NCBI RefSeq assembly: GCF_000193495.2
Contig: NZ_AP023410.1
Location: forward strand, 2,437,501 to 2,501,500
Direction of reading: 5' to 3'
DNA length: 64,000 nt
DNA from: Acetobacter aceti NBRC 14818
Lineage (GTDB): Bacteria > Pseudomonadota > Alphaproteobacteria > Acetobacterales > Acetobacteraceae
In this document: positions 11,484-20,196 of the stretch, piece after piece
Position numbering within the stretch: position 1 is the first letter of the stretch
Layout: each line of letters starts with the position of its first letter
The notes under the pieces: model-generated
Seen by the model: only the letters and a program-made list of their open reading frames with translations
Told to the model about the DNA's origin: nothing
Databases searched by the model: none
Position numbers and translations under genes: made by a program

Positions 11484-11905
11484 TCGTCGTCGATACGTCG
11501 GCAGTCATCGCCATTTTCCGACAGGAACCAGAGGCTGCCGATTTCGCCACGCGCATCGGAAACGATGACGACCCGGTGATTTCGGCCGCCACGGTGGTCG
11601 AAGCGTCCCTTGTGCTCCGGGGCCTGAAACAGATCAGTCCCACCAGGGCGGAAGCCTGGCTGGACGAGTTCATCCGTATCGCCGGAATGCGGATCGAGCC
11701 GGTAACACCAGAGCAGGCGGCTCTCGCACGGGACGCGCATATCCGGTTCGGAAAAGGCACGGGACATCCGGCGGGCCTGAATTACGGCGACTGTTTTTCC
11801 TACGCGCTGGCAAAAGCTATGGGGGCGCCCCTCCTGTTCAAGGGAGAGGATTTCACGAGAACCGATGTCTTGCGGCTCATTGTCGACCCGTCCGACAAGT
11901 TCTGA
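11480..11905 (+). CDS. vapC: VapC-type PIN-domain ribonuclease toxin
   Basis: 141 residues. PIN-domain acidic residues are visible in MIVVDTSAVIAI (Asp5), VVEASLVL (Glu) and LNYGDCFSYALA (Asp), with a final Asp-containing strand PLLFKGEDF. VapC toxins cleave tRNA or rRNA when the antitoxin is degraded. It is paired with vapB and probably stabilises this part of the island. Confidence 0.9.
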   Translation: MIVVDTSAVIAIFRQEPEAADFATRIGNDDDPVISAATVVEASLVLRGLKQISPTRAEAWLDEFIRIAGMRIEPVTPEQAALARDAHIRFGKGTGHPAGLNYGDCFSYALAKAMGAPLLFKGEDFTRTDVLRLIVDPSDKF

Positions 11906-11978
11906 TTACTTCCTGCCCAGACGTATAAAAACTTCGACCCGCCTCTTTTCCGGGCTGTCTTAACGTCCCAGCGGGAGG

Positions 11979-12271
11979 TCAATGGTATCGCGGCCACTCG
12001 GTTCCCGAGGCGAGTAGCAGGTGATGGCCCGTATGGGTCATCCACTCTGCTCGTGCGAGATGGGATTCCCACATCGCCTTGTTCTGGCGAGGTCGGCATC
12101 TGGATCACGACGCAGCACGATCCGGGCGACCTCTTTCCAGTTTGCTTCGTCTTCGGCTGCGTCGAGCAGGCGAAGATAGACGACCAGTATCTTGAAATCA
12201 TATGGCGTCAGGAATGGCTCCGTGGGGGCCAGATCCTGGAACGCGGGATTTATCTCGGGACGCGGAAACAT
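11979..12271 (-). pseudogene. DUF2285-family fragment with a frameshift
   Basis: The upstream part reads PFLTPYDFKILVVYLRLLD and NWKEVARIVLRRDPDADLAR, which fits the helical segment I associate with DUF2285-type proteins of alphaproteobacterial mobile elements. At about 12068-12078 a one-base shift is needed to continue into WESHLARAEWMTHTGHHLLL, the expected ending, with a stop at 11979. The unshifted frame stops early at 12038. It is either a broken gene or a sequencing slip. Confidence 0.65.
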
Positions 12272-12558
12272 AACAAGTCTCCTTGCGGCACGGGTATTCA
12301 GAATATCCTGAATCGTTTTTGTATTGCATCAAAATTTGACTGTTCCGATGTAGAAAATTCGAAAGACCATGAAAAAGAAGAGAAAAAACTTGGGGCGCTG
12401 CCCCCGGCGCACTTCGTAACGTCTTCCGCCCAGCTTCCTTCGCTGCGCTCCGTGCAGCCGGTTCCCCGCGAAGCCGTCACTCCGTTTTCACCCCCGCTGC
12501 TCGCCGCGAGGCAGTGGAACAGCGGGGGCTGTTCCTCGCGGAACAAAGGGCAAAGACC
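12272..12558. other. Intergenic region upstream of the methyltransferase gene
   Basis: No supported gene. It holds an inverted repeat CCCCCGCTG/CAGCGGGGG at 12491-12528, just before the methyltransferase start, which could form a hairpin in the mRNA leader. Confidence 0.5.
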
Positions 12559-13239
12559 ATGACCGGCAACACCAACACGGCAGCCGATTACCGCAATACC
12601 ATCCTCAATGGCGATAGCGTGCAGCTTATGCGCGGACTACCCCGCAATGCGGTGGATTTCATCCTGACAGACCCGCCTTACCTGGTGAACTATCAGGGCA
12701 GGGACGGGCGGAAGGTTCGCAACGACGACAATGCGCGTTGGCTCCGACCGGCCTTCAACCAGATGCACCGTGTCCTCAAATGCGGCGGCTTTGCCATTTC
12801 GTTCTATGGCTGGAACCGGATTGATCTGTTTGCCGATGCCTGGAAGGCGGCCGGGTTCCGCATGGTCGGGCATATCGTCTTTCGCATGTCCTATTCGTCC
12901 TCTTCCCGGTTTCTTCGGTATGAACATGAAAGCGCCTATCTGCTGGCCAAGGACAACGTGACACCGCCCGCAAAGCCCATCCCGGACGTGATTGACATGC
13001 CCTATTCGGGAAACAGGTTGCACCCGACGCAAAAGCCGGTGGCTTCACTCCTGCCCCTGGTGGAAGCCTTTTGCCCGGTGGGTGGGCTGGTTCTGGACCC
13101 GTTCGCCGGTTCGGGTTCATCCCTGGTGGCGGCGCAGCATCTTGGCCGCGACTGGCTGGGTATGGAACTGGACTCGGACCATGCAGCCACGGCAACCCGT
13201 CGGCTGGCCTGGCACGGGGCGGCGAGGGCGGCGGCTTAA
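12559..13239 (+). CDS. DNA adenine methyltransferase, DPPY type
   Basis: 226 residues from ATG 12559; an upstream GTG at 12514 lies in the hairpin region and is less likely. The catalytic motif TDPPY is at 37-41 and the AdoMet-binding motif LDPFAGSGSS near 180. This order (catalytic motif first) is that of the beta class of amino-methyltransferases such as CcrM. No restriction endonuclease is adjacent, so it looks like a solitary methylase of the mobile element, perhaps protecting it from host restriction. Target sequence unknown. Confidence 0.88.
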   Translation: MTGNTNTAADYRNTILNGDSVQLMRGLPRNAVDFILTDPPYLVNYQGRDGRKVRNDDNARWLRPAFNQMHRVLKCGGFAISFYGWNRIDLFADAWKAAGFRMVGHIVFRMSYSSSSRFLRYEHESAYLLAKDNVTPPAKPIPDVIDMPYSGNRLHPTQKPVASLLPLVEAFCPVGGLVLDPFAGSGSSLVAAQHLGRDWLGMELDSDHAATATRRLAWHGAARAAA

Positions 13240-13600
13240 AGCCGCCCCCTTCTTCCCGTTACCGGACACGGCCGGAAAATCGCGCTGGTCCCGACGGACC
13301 GGCGGCAAAGACGCGCCGCGACCCGGCGCGTGCGGCGCTCGCCGGCATGGCCGGCTCGCAAAGTTAATGTATGGCAGGACGTTGGTCCTTGGCCCATTCG
13401 CAACGCTGCCGGGACAACGCGCCGCGTCCACGGCGCGAGCGGAGGGCGCCGACAGGGGGCGCCCCGGTCGTAGTCCGGCGCGCTCCGCGCGCTGTCCTGA
13501 TCGTGAAACTAGTGTAGGAAAGTCCAATGCTATTTCATGGATATTCCTGAATCGTCGCGGCATGTGTGTGGTGTTCCTCCTCGTGGAAAGGACGCGATTC
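13240..13600. other. GC-rich intergenic region with a structured repeat
   Basis: No gene supported. At 13408-13448 it carries a hairpin with conserved flanks that recurs at 27664-27700. Other GC-rich inverted segments lie around it. Confidence 0.5.
13408..13448 (+). repeat. Hairpin repeat element, copy 1
   Basis: GGGACAAC, then stem GCGCCG (13419-13424) / CGGCGC (13431-13436), then GAGCGGA and GGGCG. Copy 2 at 27664-27702 has the same flanks but a stem GCGGCG/CGCCGC: one base pair has swapped with pairing kept. Confidence 0.6.
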
Positions 13601-14017
13601 ATGCTGCTCGGTCTCGGTATTGTCCTCGGCTTCGCCGGTATCGGTTTCCTGTGCTGGCTGCTGTTTCTGTGCGCGGTCTATGCCGCGCCCCTGTTCGTGG
13701 CGGCGATGGTCTCCACCATACTCTACGACCATGGCGTGCTGTCCGGCGCGCATGCAGCACTCGCGGGCATCGCCGCCGGGATCATGGTCCTGGCATGCGG
13801 CCAGACGATCCTGGCGTCCTCGCGCGATCCCGCGCTCCGGGCATCGGTGTCGCTCCTGCTCGCCCTGCCGGCCGCGCTGGCGGGATTTGGCACGACGCTG
13901 GGTTTCTGCGGCATGGGCGAGATGGGCGTCGTCCCCGGATACCTGTTCGCGACTTTCGGGGCGCTGTGCGTCGGTGGGTCCGCATGGACACGGCTCTGTG
14001 CCATTCAGCCAGCCTGA
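13601..14017 (+). CDS. Small integral membrane protein of unknown function
   Basis: 138 residues from ATG 13601, preceded by GGAAAGG about ten bases upstream; an in-frame ATG at 13562 is possible. Four hydrophobic segments are visible (about 2-22, 27-42, 48-66 and 80-105, the last broken), making it an inner-membrane protein. It lies between the methyltransferase and the first DUF736 gene in the mobile-element backbone. I recognise no family. Confidence 0.6.
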   Translation: MLLGLGIVLGFAGIGFLCWLLFLCAVYAAPLFVAAMVSTILYDHGVLSGAHAALAGIAAGIMVLACGQTILASSRDPALRASVSLLLALPAALAGFGTTLGFCGMGEMGVVPGYLFATFGALCVGGSAWTRLCAIQPA

Positions 14018-14629
14018 CGGAGTGCTCGGGGTCGGAGCGGGCGGTCAGTTCCCGTTGCGGGCGTGCGGTCGGCTTTGGACGGTGCAAACGCCTTTCCCTC
14101 TGTGGCAGCAGTCCGCACAGACCCAATCGGCTTGAAACGGCAGCCAGCTTTGATGCAGGGAACGCAGGCTATTGCCGGTGTGGCTGATGGGCAGCGTCCC
14201 GTCCCGTGTTCCGTTCCTGACCGAGTGGGGAAGGTTGCGGCGGCGTGGTGGGTCATTCCAGCGGCGGACATGATCGGGTTTCTCTCGCGACAGCAAACGA
14301 TCTCTCCCGACACCCCACGACCCTGTCACGGAACACGACGGGCTGACTTGTCTCCCACAATACTGACGGCGCCGCACACCATGGCCTCTCGATATGGCCG
14401 ATCTGCCCGAAGAGCGGCTTCGCCTCGCCCGGCTCTGGCGCAACGGCGTCCCGCAACTTTCTTCCTCTGCCGGCTGCGCCGTCATTCCTCGCGCATCAAC
14501 AAAGTTCCGCGCCGCCGTCCTCCGCGTTGCTCCGGCCTGCACGCAGGTGCGCCGCCGGTCGTCTCCGGGCTGGCGATGGCCATCGAGGCCACGGTGGTCG
14601 CGGCCCGATACAAGCCAGGAGACAGGACA
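14018..14629. other. 612-bp stretch without a supported gene
   Basis: Open frames exist on both strands but none shows a protein family, a plausible start with a ribosome-binding site, or consistent codon use. The last bases before 14630 hold the ribosome-binding site of the DUF736 gene. Confidence 0.5.
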
Positions 14630-14947
14630 ATGATCATCGGTTCATTCAAGAAGGTGGGCGAGGGGTACGAGGGCGAGATCGTCACCCTGACACAGAAAGT
14701 CCGGGGGATCCGCTTCGTGCCCGAAGGCAACCGGGCCAGCGACAATGTTCCCAACTTCCGGGTCCAGATCGGAAAACTCGAAGCCGGGGCCGCCTGGATC
14801 AAGCACACCACGGACTGGCGTGAATATCTCAGCGTGAAGCTGGACGATCCGACCCTTCCCGGTCCGATCTTCGCCAGCCTCTTCGAAGAGGAAGGTGGCG
14901 CCTACAACCTAGTCTGGAGCCGCCAGCGCCCGCGTAACGGGGACTGA
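14630..14947 (+). CDS. DUF736 protein, first copy
   Basis: 105 residues from ATG 14630 (MIIGSF), with an AGGAGACAGGA-like ribosome-binding stretch ahead. The small beta-rich family DUF736 is commonly encoded in alphaproteobacterial conjugative elements; pieces typical of it are GSFKK, KAGAAW-like GAAWIKHT and YLSVKLDDP. A second member is at 18911-19252. Molecular role unknown. Confidence 0.85.
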   Translation: MIIGSFKKVGEGYEGEIVTLTQKVRGIRFVPEGNRASDNVPNFRVQIGKLEAGAAWIKHTTDWREYLSVKLDDPTLPGPIFASLFEEEGGAYNLVWSRQRPRNGD

Positions 14948-15008
14948 CCACCCCCACACTGGCCCTTCCCGGCGCCGCCGGGAGGGGCTTTCCCTACCGC
15001 CAGGCGGC

Positions 15009-15257
15009 CTACCGTTCCTCACTGGCTGGCGTCACGGTCGCGGCGACATGACTTTCATCCAGCAGCACGGCTGGTCGTACGCCCAGCGCCTGCGACGCAT
15101 GCCACAGCGAGAGCAGCGTCGCGTTCTGGCGCCCGGTCTCGATCCAGCTGATATAGGCGCGGTCCACGCCCATCCGTTCCGCCAGGGCTTCCTGGCTGAG
15201 ACCGGCGGCGCGTCGCAGGCGCCTCACGTTCGCGCCGAAAAGTCCTCGGATGTCCAT
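15009..15257 (-). CDS. XRE-family helix-turn-helix regulator
   Basis: 82 residues. A Cro/CI-type HTH spans about 8-62 (VRRLRRAAGLSQEALAERMG, then YISWIETGRQNATL). The divergent region upstream holds a 9-bp inverted repeat GTGTATTAT/ATAATACAC at 15278-15308, a likely operator. It probably controls itself and the divergent DUF2285-HTH-repA genes. Confidence 0.88.
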   Translation of the reverse strand: MDIRGLFGANVRRLRRAAGLSQEALAERMGVDRAYISWIETGRQNATLLSLWHASQALGVRPAVLLDESHVAATVTPASEER

Positions 15258-15277
15258 CCGCAGGATAGGAACGATTT

Positions 15278-15308
15278 GTGTATTATCGCGCTACGTATTA
15301 TAATACAC
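15278..15308 (+). promoter_or_regulatory. Probable operator of the XRE regulator
   Basis: GTGTATTAT (15278-15286) and ATAATACAC (15300-15308) form a perfect 9-bp inverted repeat. A shorter 12-base palindrome GTATTATAATAC overlaps it at 15295-15306. It lies 20 bases upstream of the regulator start, in an otherwise GC-rich area. Confidence 0.55.
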
Positions 15309-15528
15309 GAACGGTTTCTCTCCCGCCAGAGTGATGTGCTGAGCGCATCACGTAATGCCGGAAAAACCGACATTTCCCGCCCGCGTGGCCTGAATCTTCC
15401 TCCCTCCTCCAAATAGTCCCTATCTGGTCAAAGATTTTCGGGATCACCTCCCTGAGTCTTCGGGACTACCCGTTCCGGTTCCGCACCGGATACTGGGTCG
15501 AATCCGTGACATATTGGGGGAGGGGGGC

Positions 15529-16314
15529 GTGCCGACAATCCGGCCGTGGGATGCCGACCCCTTCGTCGCGCCTTCGCCGGGCTCGACCCTGCCGGTCTCG
15601 CCCAGGAATGGCTGCGGCACAACCCGGCCTACCGGCACGATCATGCCGCAACCATGACGACGGGCAAGATTGACGCCGAGGCATGGCGCGCTTTCGCCCG
15701 TCGCTGGGGATTGCGTTTTCCCTGTCGACCCTGATCTCCCCGCCTGGCTTGCCCCTGCGTTCTGGGATCCGGACATCGCACCCGAGGTCGCCGTGCGTGG
15801 CGATGGGGGTGACATTCTGTCTCGTCTCACGCCGTACGCGCGGGCACGACACGACGGTCCCGATGGTATCCATCTTGTGCTGGACAGCGCAACAGGGCCG
15901 CTGCGCATCGTCATCGTCGTCGATCGGCAACCCGATGCGCCAGGAACCTGGTTTGTTATCGATGATGGGCACCTCGCGACCCGTCTCGCCTGCATTGCGC
16001 GCTTCGGCCGCCTGCTTGCCGGCCAGGCGCCTGGCCCTCTTCCCTCCACTTTGCGCCTGAGTTCCCAGCAGAAACTGCGCCAGGTTCGCATGCTTTGCAT
16101 CGTCGAAGGCCGGCACATAGGAATGGCGACACGCCGGATCGCGGCGGGCATCTACGGCGAGAGCATCCTGCACCTGTCCCGCAATGAATGGCGTGCCAGC
16201 TCATGGCACCGGGCTTTCTACCGCGATCTCGACGCTGCCGCATTCTATCAGAACGGCGGTCACATCGCTCTCCTTCAAGGGCTGAAGCAGGGGGGTGACA
16301 GTCTGGCGGCCTGA
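15529..16314 (+). pseudogene. DUF6499/DUF2285-type protein, apparently frameshifted
   Basis: A purine-rich ribosome-binding site (GGGGGAGGGGGG) precedes GTG 15529, giving PTIRPWDADPF. The expected continuation RRAFAGLDPAGLAQEWLRHN and WRAFARRWGLRFP is in another frame. After the T/C run at about 15715-15722 the frame changes again to VDPDLPAWLAPAFW and the C-terminal part (LRQVRMLCIVEGRHIGMATR...YQNGGHIALLQGLKQG). The whole matches the usual N- and C-terminal parts of these proteins, which sit upstream of HTH and RepA genes in such elements. Two one-base changes are needed; the second is at a homopolymer, so sequencing error is possible. Confidence 0.68.
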
Positions 16315-16410
16315 ACTTTGTCATCCCTCCCCAGGCTCCATTCTCCGGCAGCGTCTTTCCATGAGCCGCGATATTCCGCACGCGGCCCGATCCAACGGGA
16401 GGAACACCTC

Positions 16411-16707
16411 ATGCGTGTCCAGCCGACACTGCCACCGCGCTATCTGCGCACCCCGGACGCGGCCAATTTCGTTGGCCTGTCCATCCGCACCCTCGAAAAA
16501 CACCGGAGTTGCGGTACCGGTCCGCTCTACCGCCAGCTTGGCGGCCGGATCGTCTATGCCGTGGAAGATCTCTGTGCCTGGGCCGACCTGAACGTCCGGC
16601 TCTCCACCGGGGATGGTGGTGGCATTCCCATGCCGTCCGATCCCCGCGCCTATATCATCCGCTTGCAGGCCAGGGCTCGCAAGGCGCAGCGGAGTGCCGG
16701 ACGATGA
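16411..16707 (+). CDS. MerR/AlpA-type helix-turn-helix protein
   Basis: 98 residues from ATG 16411, with GGGAGGA ahead of the start. The region YLRTPDAANFVGLSIRTLEK is the winged HTH (HTH_17/excisionase-like) found in small regulators and excisionases. It overlaps repA by ATGA, so it is translationally coupled to it. Likely a transcription regulator of the replication/transfer module. Confidence 0.82.
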   Translation: MRVQPTLPPRYLRTPDAANFVGLSIRTLEKHRSCGTGPLYRQLGGRIVYAVEDLCAWADLNVRLSTGDGGGIPMPSDPRAYIIRLQARARKAQRSAGR

Positions 16708-17753
16708 TGCCGGCTGCCGATAGCTGGCGTCAGCCCGACCGCCGCTTTGTGGTCACGGGATCGGCTCGGCCCTGCGACATCCGCGATCTGATGGGGCGTC
16801 CGTTTTTCGCGCTGGGGCACATGGCGCGCCTTGAGCCCCTTCGCTACCGCTCGCGTCAGATGGAAATAGTTGTCGAAGCCTCGGCTCCTCTGGGAATGGC
16901 GACCATCCGGGACGCCGATATCCTGCTCTGGCTGACCGGCCAGATCGTCGATGCCCTCAACCACGATCTGTGGGTGTCGCGCCATGTGCGCTTCACGCCC
17001 TGGCGTCTGTTCCAGGATCTGGGATGGGCTGACGGCACCCACCAGTATCGCCGGCTTCATGGCGCCCTTGCACGTCTGGCGGAAACGCGCGTCACCACCA
17101 GCCTGCGGCAGGGGCCGGAGTGGCGCGAGAAGCCGTTCGCCTGGATCAGTGACGTCCGGATTTCCCGTGAGGATGGGGTAGCCCTGACCCTGCCGGACTG
17201 GCTCATGGAGATGGCCTGTGATCGCTCCCATGTCCTGAGCGTCGATCCCGCCTATTTCCGCCTTTATGGCGGCCTGGAGCGGTGGCTTTACCGTCTGGCG
17301 CGCCGACATGCCGGCCGGCAGAAAGATGGATGGCGTTTCGATCTTCGTGATCTCCATGCCCGGTCCGGCACCCTCTCTCCCTGGCGGAATTTCGTGATCG
17401 ACGTCGCCGGCATTGCCCGTCGCCAGGTCGTCCCAGGTTACGACTGCAAGGTCATTTATGGCGGAAAACAGCCAGTCCTGCGTATTTCGCCAACGGTATT
17501 ACCCACCGGTTCTGTGGATAACCGTGTGAATCCTACCATTGCTCACGGTGCGGAAATACCGTTGCTGACGGTGCAGAAAACGCCGCAGTGCGTTGTTTTC
17601 AAAAGCGGAATCAGTCCCGTAACTTATATAACTAATATAATAACTTATTATGTAGGGGATTCCGGTCTTTCGGTTTCCCTTCCGGCAGCTCAATCGGGGC
17701 ATGGAAAAAAGGCTCGGGAAACGGTCGCGGATCGCCTGGTTGGTGTTCCATGA
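16704..17753 (+). CDS. repA: RepA-type replication initiator
   Basis: 349 residues from ATG 16704, overlapping the HTH gene. Segments such as FFALGHMARLEP, IVVEASAPLGMATIRDADILLWLTGQI and RRLHGALARLAETRV are typical of the RepA/RPA initiators of alphaproteobacterial plasmids and ICEs, which bind origin iterons. I see no clear iterons and no adjacent parA. The C-terminal 60 residues are low in GC compared with the rest. The stop overlaps the DUF2840 start by ATGA. Confidence 0.83.
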   Translation: MMPAADSWRQPDRRFVVTGSARPCDIRDLMGRPFFALGHMARLEPLRYRSRQMEIVVEASAPLGMATIRDADILLWLTGQIVDALNHDLWVSRHVRFTPWRLFQDLGWADGTHQYRRLHGALARLAETRVTTSLRQGPEWREKPFAWISDVRISREDGVALTLPDWLMEMACDRSHVLSVDPAYFRLYGGLERWLYRLARRHAGRQKDGWRFDLRDLHARSGTLSPWRNFVIDVAGIARRQVVPGYDCKVIYGGKQPVLRISPTVLPTGSVDNRVNPTIAHGAEIPLLTVQKTPQCVVFKSGISPVTYITNIITYYVGDSGLSVSLPAAQSGHGKKARETVADRLVGVP

Positions 17754-18238
17754 GCGCCCCTTCTTTCCGGCCAGCAAACCATGCACTCACCACGGTCGAA
17801 CTGACCTGGATCGAGAAGCGCATCGAGCACTGGATCCGGTTCGGCCGTCCCGTCGAGGACCGCATCCTTGATCGCAGGCGCCGGCTGATGAGCTTCACGC
17901 CGGACAGTGTATTTGCGTTCATCCGCTGGGCCGCAAACGATTTCGGCACGGTGGTGTCCTGCATCGACATCGTGCGCGCGGTCGGAGCTTCGGAATCATG
18001 CCAGACCGTGCCGTTCGTGCGCCCCGGTGGCGAGAGTCTGCTGCGGCAGAACGGCTGGCCAAAGGTGCGTCGGGTGCTGGAGGCCATCGACGGCGTGGAG
18101 GCGCTGGGAATTGACCCTGCGGCCGCCTGCCCCGATCACTGGCGGCACCTGCATCACCGGCTCACAGTGGTGCAGGAGCCGCGTCCCTACACGCGTGAAC
18201 GCCACGAGGCGTGGCTGCGCAGGAGGGCCGCGTCATGA
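17750..18238 (+). CDS. DUF2840 protein, first copy
   Basis: 162 residues. Family hallmarks are TTVELTWIEKRIEHWIRFGRP, FAFIRWAANDFGTV, and the C-terminal HHRL and RHEAWLRRRA segments. It overlaps repA upstream and traF downstream, each by ATGA, which places it in the replication/transfer operon. A second, divergent copy at 27092-27568 shares about two thirds of its residues by eye. Function unknown. Confidence 0.87.
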   Translation: MSAPSFRPANHALTTVELTWIEKRIEHWIRFGRPVEDRILDRRRRLMSFTPDSVFAFIRWAANDFGTVVSCIDIVRAVGASESCQTVPFVRPGGESLLRQNGWPKVRRVLEAIDGVEALGIDPAAACPDHWRHLHHRLTVVQEPRPYTRERHEAWLRRRAAS

Positions 18239-18864
18239 CCCGTCGCGCCTGGTTTTTCGCCACGTATTTTGCCGTGCTCGGCGTGGGCGCCTCGCTGGCG
18301 TTTCATCCCACACCGCGCTGGGTCTGGAACGAGACGGCGAGCGTTCCGGTCGGGCTATATCGCATCCAGCCTACCACCCCGGTCCATGTCGGCGACATCG
18401 TCGCCATCCGCCTGCCGGAGCGCGAGGCCACGTTGCTGGCCACACGCGGCTACCTGCCGTTCGGCGTGCTGCTGCTCAAGCCTGTGGCAGCACTGGCGGG
18501 GCAGAGTGTCTGTCGCATCGGCGTCCACGTCACCATCGACGGCAAGGCGGTCGGCGACGCGAAGACCGTCGACCATCGGGGCCGCAAGCTGCCCGTCTGG
18601 CAGGGCTGTCAGCATCTCGGGCCAGGACAGGTCTTCGTCATGAACGCCGCTGTGCCAACCAGTCTGGATGGGCGGTATTTCGGTGTCCTGCCGATGGAAA
18701 CAGTGATCGGCCGCGCCGTGCCCGTGCATGTCCGGACCGGTGAAGCCGAGCCACCACCGCCGCATTTCGCTCCCCTTCCGGAACCGCCCGAGCCGATGCG
18801 GGAGCGACCGCTTCTGGCGCCGCCCATGATGCCCATGAAACCCGGTGAACCACCCATCCAATGA
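18235..18864 (+). CDS. traF: TraF-like S26 signal peptidase
   Basis: 209 residues. An N-terminal signal anchor (about 6-25) is followed by the serine-protease core: SVPVGLYRI with the nucleophile Ser, then VLLLKPVAALAGQSVC with the catalytic Lys, and FVMNAAVPTSLDGRYFG as the later S26 box. TraF peptidases mature the conjugative pilin. A proline-rich C-terminal tail follows. No pilin or other Trb gene remains in the window, so the protein may have lost its substrate. Confidence 0.87.
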   Translation: MTRRAWFFATYFAVLGVGASLAFHPTPRWVWNETASVPVGLYRIQPTTPVHVGDIVAIRLPEREATLLATRGYLPFGVLLLKPVAALAGQSVCRIGVHVTIDGKAVGDAKTVDHRGRKLPVWQGCQHLGPGQVFVMNAAVPTSLDGRYFGVLPMETVIGRAVPVHVRTGEAEPPPPHFAPLPEPPEPMRERPLLAPPMMPMKPGEPPIQ

Positions 18865-18910
18865 TGGTCGCCAGCCATTGAATTTTCATACACCCGAAAG
18901 GACTTCTCTC

Positions 18911-19252
18911 ATGAGCCAGATCGGTTTTTTCACCCGGACGTCGGATGGTTTCGCCGGACGGGTGCGCACCCTGTCGCTGGACGCTGAACTGACCTTCATG
19001 CCGGCGGAAAACAATGGCGCGGAACATGCACCCGATTATCGCATCCATCTCGGTGAAGGCGATTCAGCATTGGAGATCGGTGCCGGGTGGAAACGCACCG
19101 GGGAGCGTGCCGGCGAGTATGTTTCCGTTGTCCTGGACGATCCCTCTTTCATGCAACCGATACGCGCCACGCTGTTCCAGGCCGGGCGCGGCGGGCGTGA
19201 GTGGCAACTGGTCTGGAACCGGCCTGCAAAACGTCCAGGAGGTCGGGAATGA
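18911..19252 (+). CDS. DUF736 protein, second copy
   Basis: 113 residues from ATG 18911 (MSQIGFF), with AAAGGA ahead. Typical segments are GFAGRVRTLSLDAELTFMP, PDYRIHL and YVSVVLDDPSF. It overlaps the lytic transglycosylase gene by ATGA. More typical of the family than the copy at 14630; the two probably come from different copies of the same backbone. Confidence 0.88.
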   Translation: MSQIGFFTRTSDGFAGRVRTLSLDAELTFMPAENNGAEHAPDYRIHLGEGDSALEIGAGWKRTGERAGEYVSVVLDDPSFMQPIRATLFQAGRGGREWQLVWNRPAKRPGGRE

Positions 19253-19614
19253 ACACCCGGTTTTTCATGTCCGCCGGCGTGTTGGCCGTGCTCGCGCTGC
19301 CGCTCTCGCCGACCATTGTCCGGGCGCAGGATTTTGACGATCTGGTGCGTCAGGCAGCGAAGCAAAATGCGATCCCGGCGACGTGGGTACGGGCGGTCCT
19401 GCGGGCCGAAAGCGCTGGCGATCCGGACGCGGTATCCGGTGCCGGTGCGATGGGGCTGATGCAGCTCATGCCCGGCACCTGGAAGGACGTCCGCCGCACG
19501 CTCAATCTGGGGGCCGATCCCTTCGATCCGCACGACAATATCGCAGCCGGGGCAGCCTATCTGCGATGGCTGCACGACCGTTATGGCGATGCGGGTTTTC
19601 TGGCTGCCTACAAA
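19249..19614 (+). pseudogene. Lytic transglycosylase, truncated at its 3' end
   Basis: A signal peptide (MNTRFFMSAGVLAVLALPLS..RAQ) is followed by a SLT domain with the catalytic Glu in RAVLRAESAGDPDAVSG and the GAMGLMQLMPGTW and DPHDNIAAGAAYLRWL motifs. After FLAAYKE the expected AYNAGPG-type ending is replaced by foreign sequence, and an open frame runs on to 19800 through antisense GST coding DNA. Such enzymes open peptidoglycan for conjugation machinery. The break marks an insertion or deletion junction. Confidence 0.85.
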
Positions 19615-20088
19615 GAGAGCGCAGTCAGCGATCGTAGGGTGACCGAGGGCAAACCAGTCCTGTGTCTCGACATGCGCATTGAGCAGCGGCAGGAGTTTGT
19701 CGGTCCAGCGCGTGGCGGTTCTCATATCGAGAGGATATCCGAATTTCCGGATCAGACGGGCGGCATTGGGGCCGTTGCGAACCTCGCTCGACGCCACTGA
19801 AAGCCATTGTGTGATGGTGGCCTGTGACATGGCGTCTTCAGGCCACCAAGCGCGGTCCGCCAGCCGGGCGGCAAGGTAAACCAGGATGGCCTGAGAGTCC
19901 CGAAGTGTGAAGTCACCATCCACCAGAACCGGGACTTCCCCGAACGGGTTCAGTTTCCGGAAATCCGGATCATGGTTCTCACCTGCCGCGAGATCGACCG
20001 GAACCAGATCCAGCTTCGTATCGGTCAGGGCCGCGAAAAGCCGGATCTTGTAGCAGTTTCCGGAGACGTCCAGATCATAGAGAAGCAT
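19612..20088 (-). pseudogene. Glutathione S-transferase, truncated at its 3' end
   Basis: From ATG 20088 the protein has the N-terminal thioredoxin-fold GST domain (MLLYDLDVSGNCYKIRLFAA, then NPFGEVPVLVDGDFTLRDSQAIL) and most of the helical domain, up to GHPTIADCAL. There the frame enters the truncated transglycosylase on the other strand and the last helices are lost. The gene is divergent from the TetR regulator at 20197 and was probably its target. Confidence 0.82.
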
Positions 20089-20166
20089 CACGGGGTGTCC
20101 TGTGACCGGAGATAGAGGACAGGAGGTGGACGGGACTTGCCCGGCAGCACCATGCATCCTACTGTG

Positions 20167-20182
20167 ACGAACGACCGTTCGT
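20167..20182 (+). promoter_or_regulatory. Probable TetR operator
   Basis: ACGAACG-AC-CGTTCGT is a perfect palindrome located between the divergent GST and TetR genes, 14 bases ahead of the tetR start. Confidence 0.65.
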
Positions 20183-20196
20183 GAGTCAAAGGCGAA

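Noticed and set aside
12514-12558. Upstream GTG start for the DNA methyltransferase
   Set aside because: It lies in an inverted repeat and adds 15 residues not typical of the family; ATG 12559 is better.
14063-14629. Long N-terminal extension of the first DUF736 protein
   Set aside because: Family members start at MIIGSF-like sequence, and a ribosome-binding site precedes ATG 14630.
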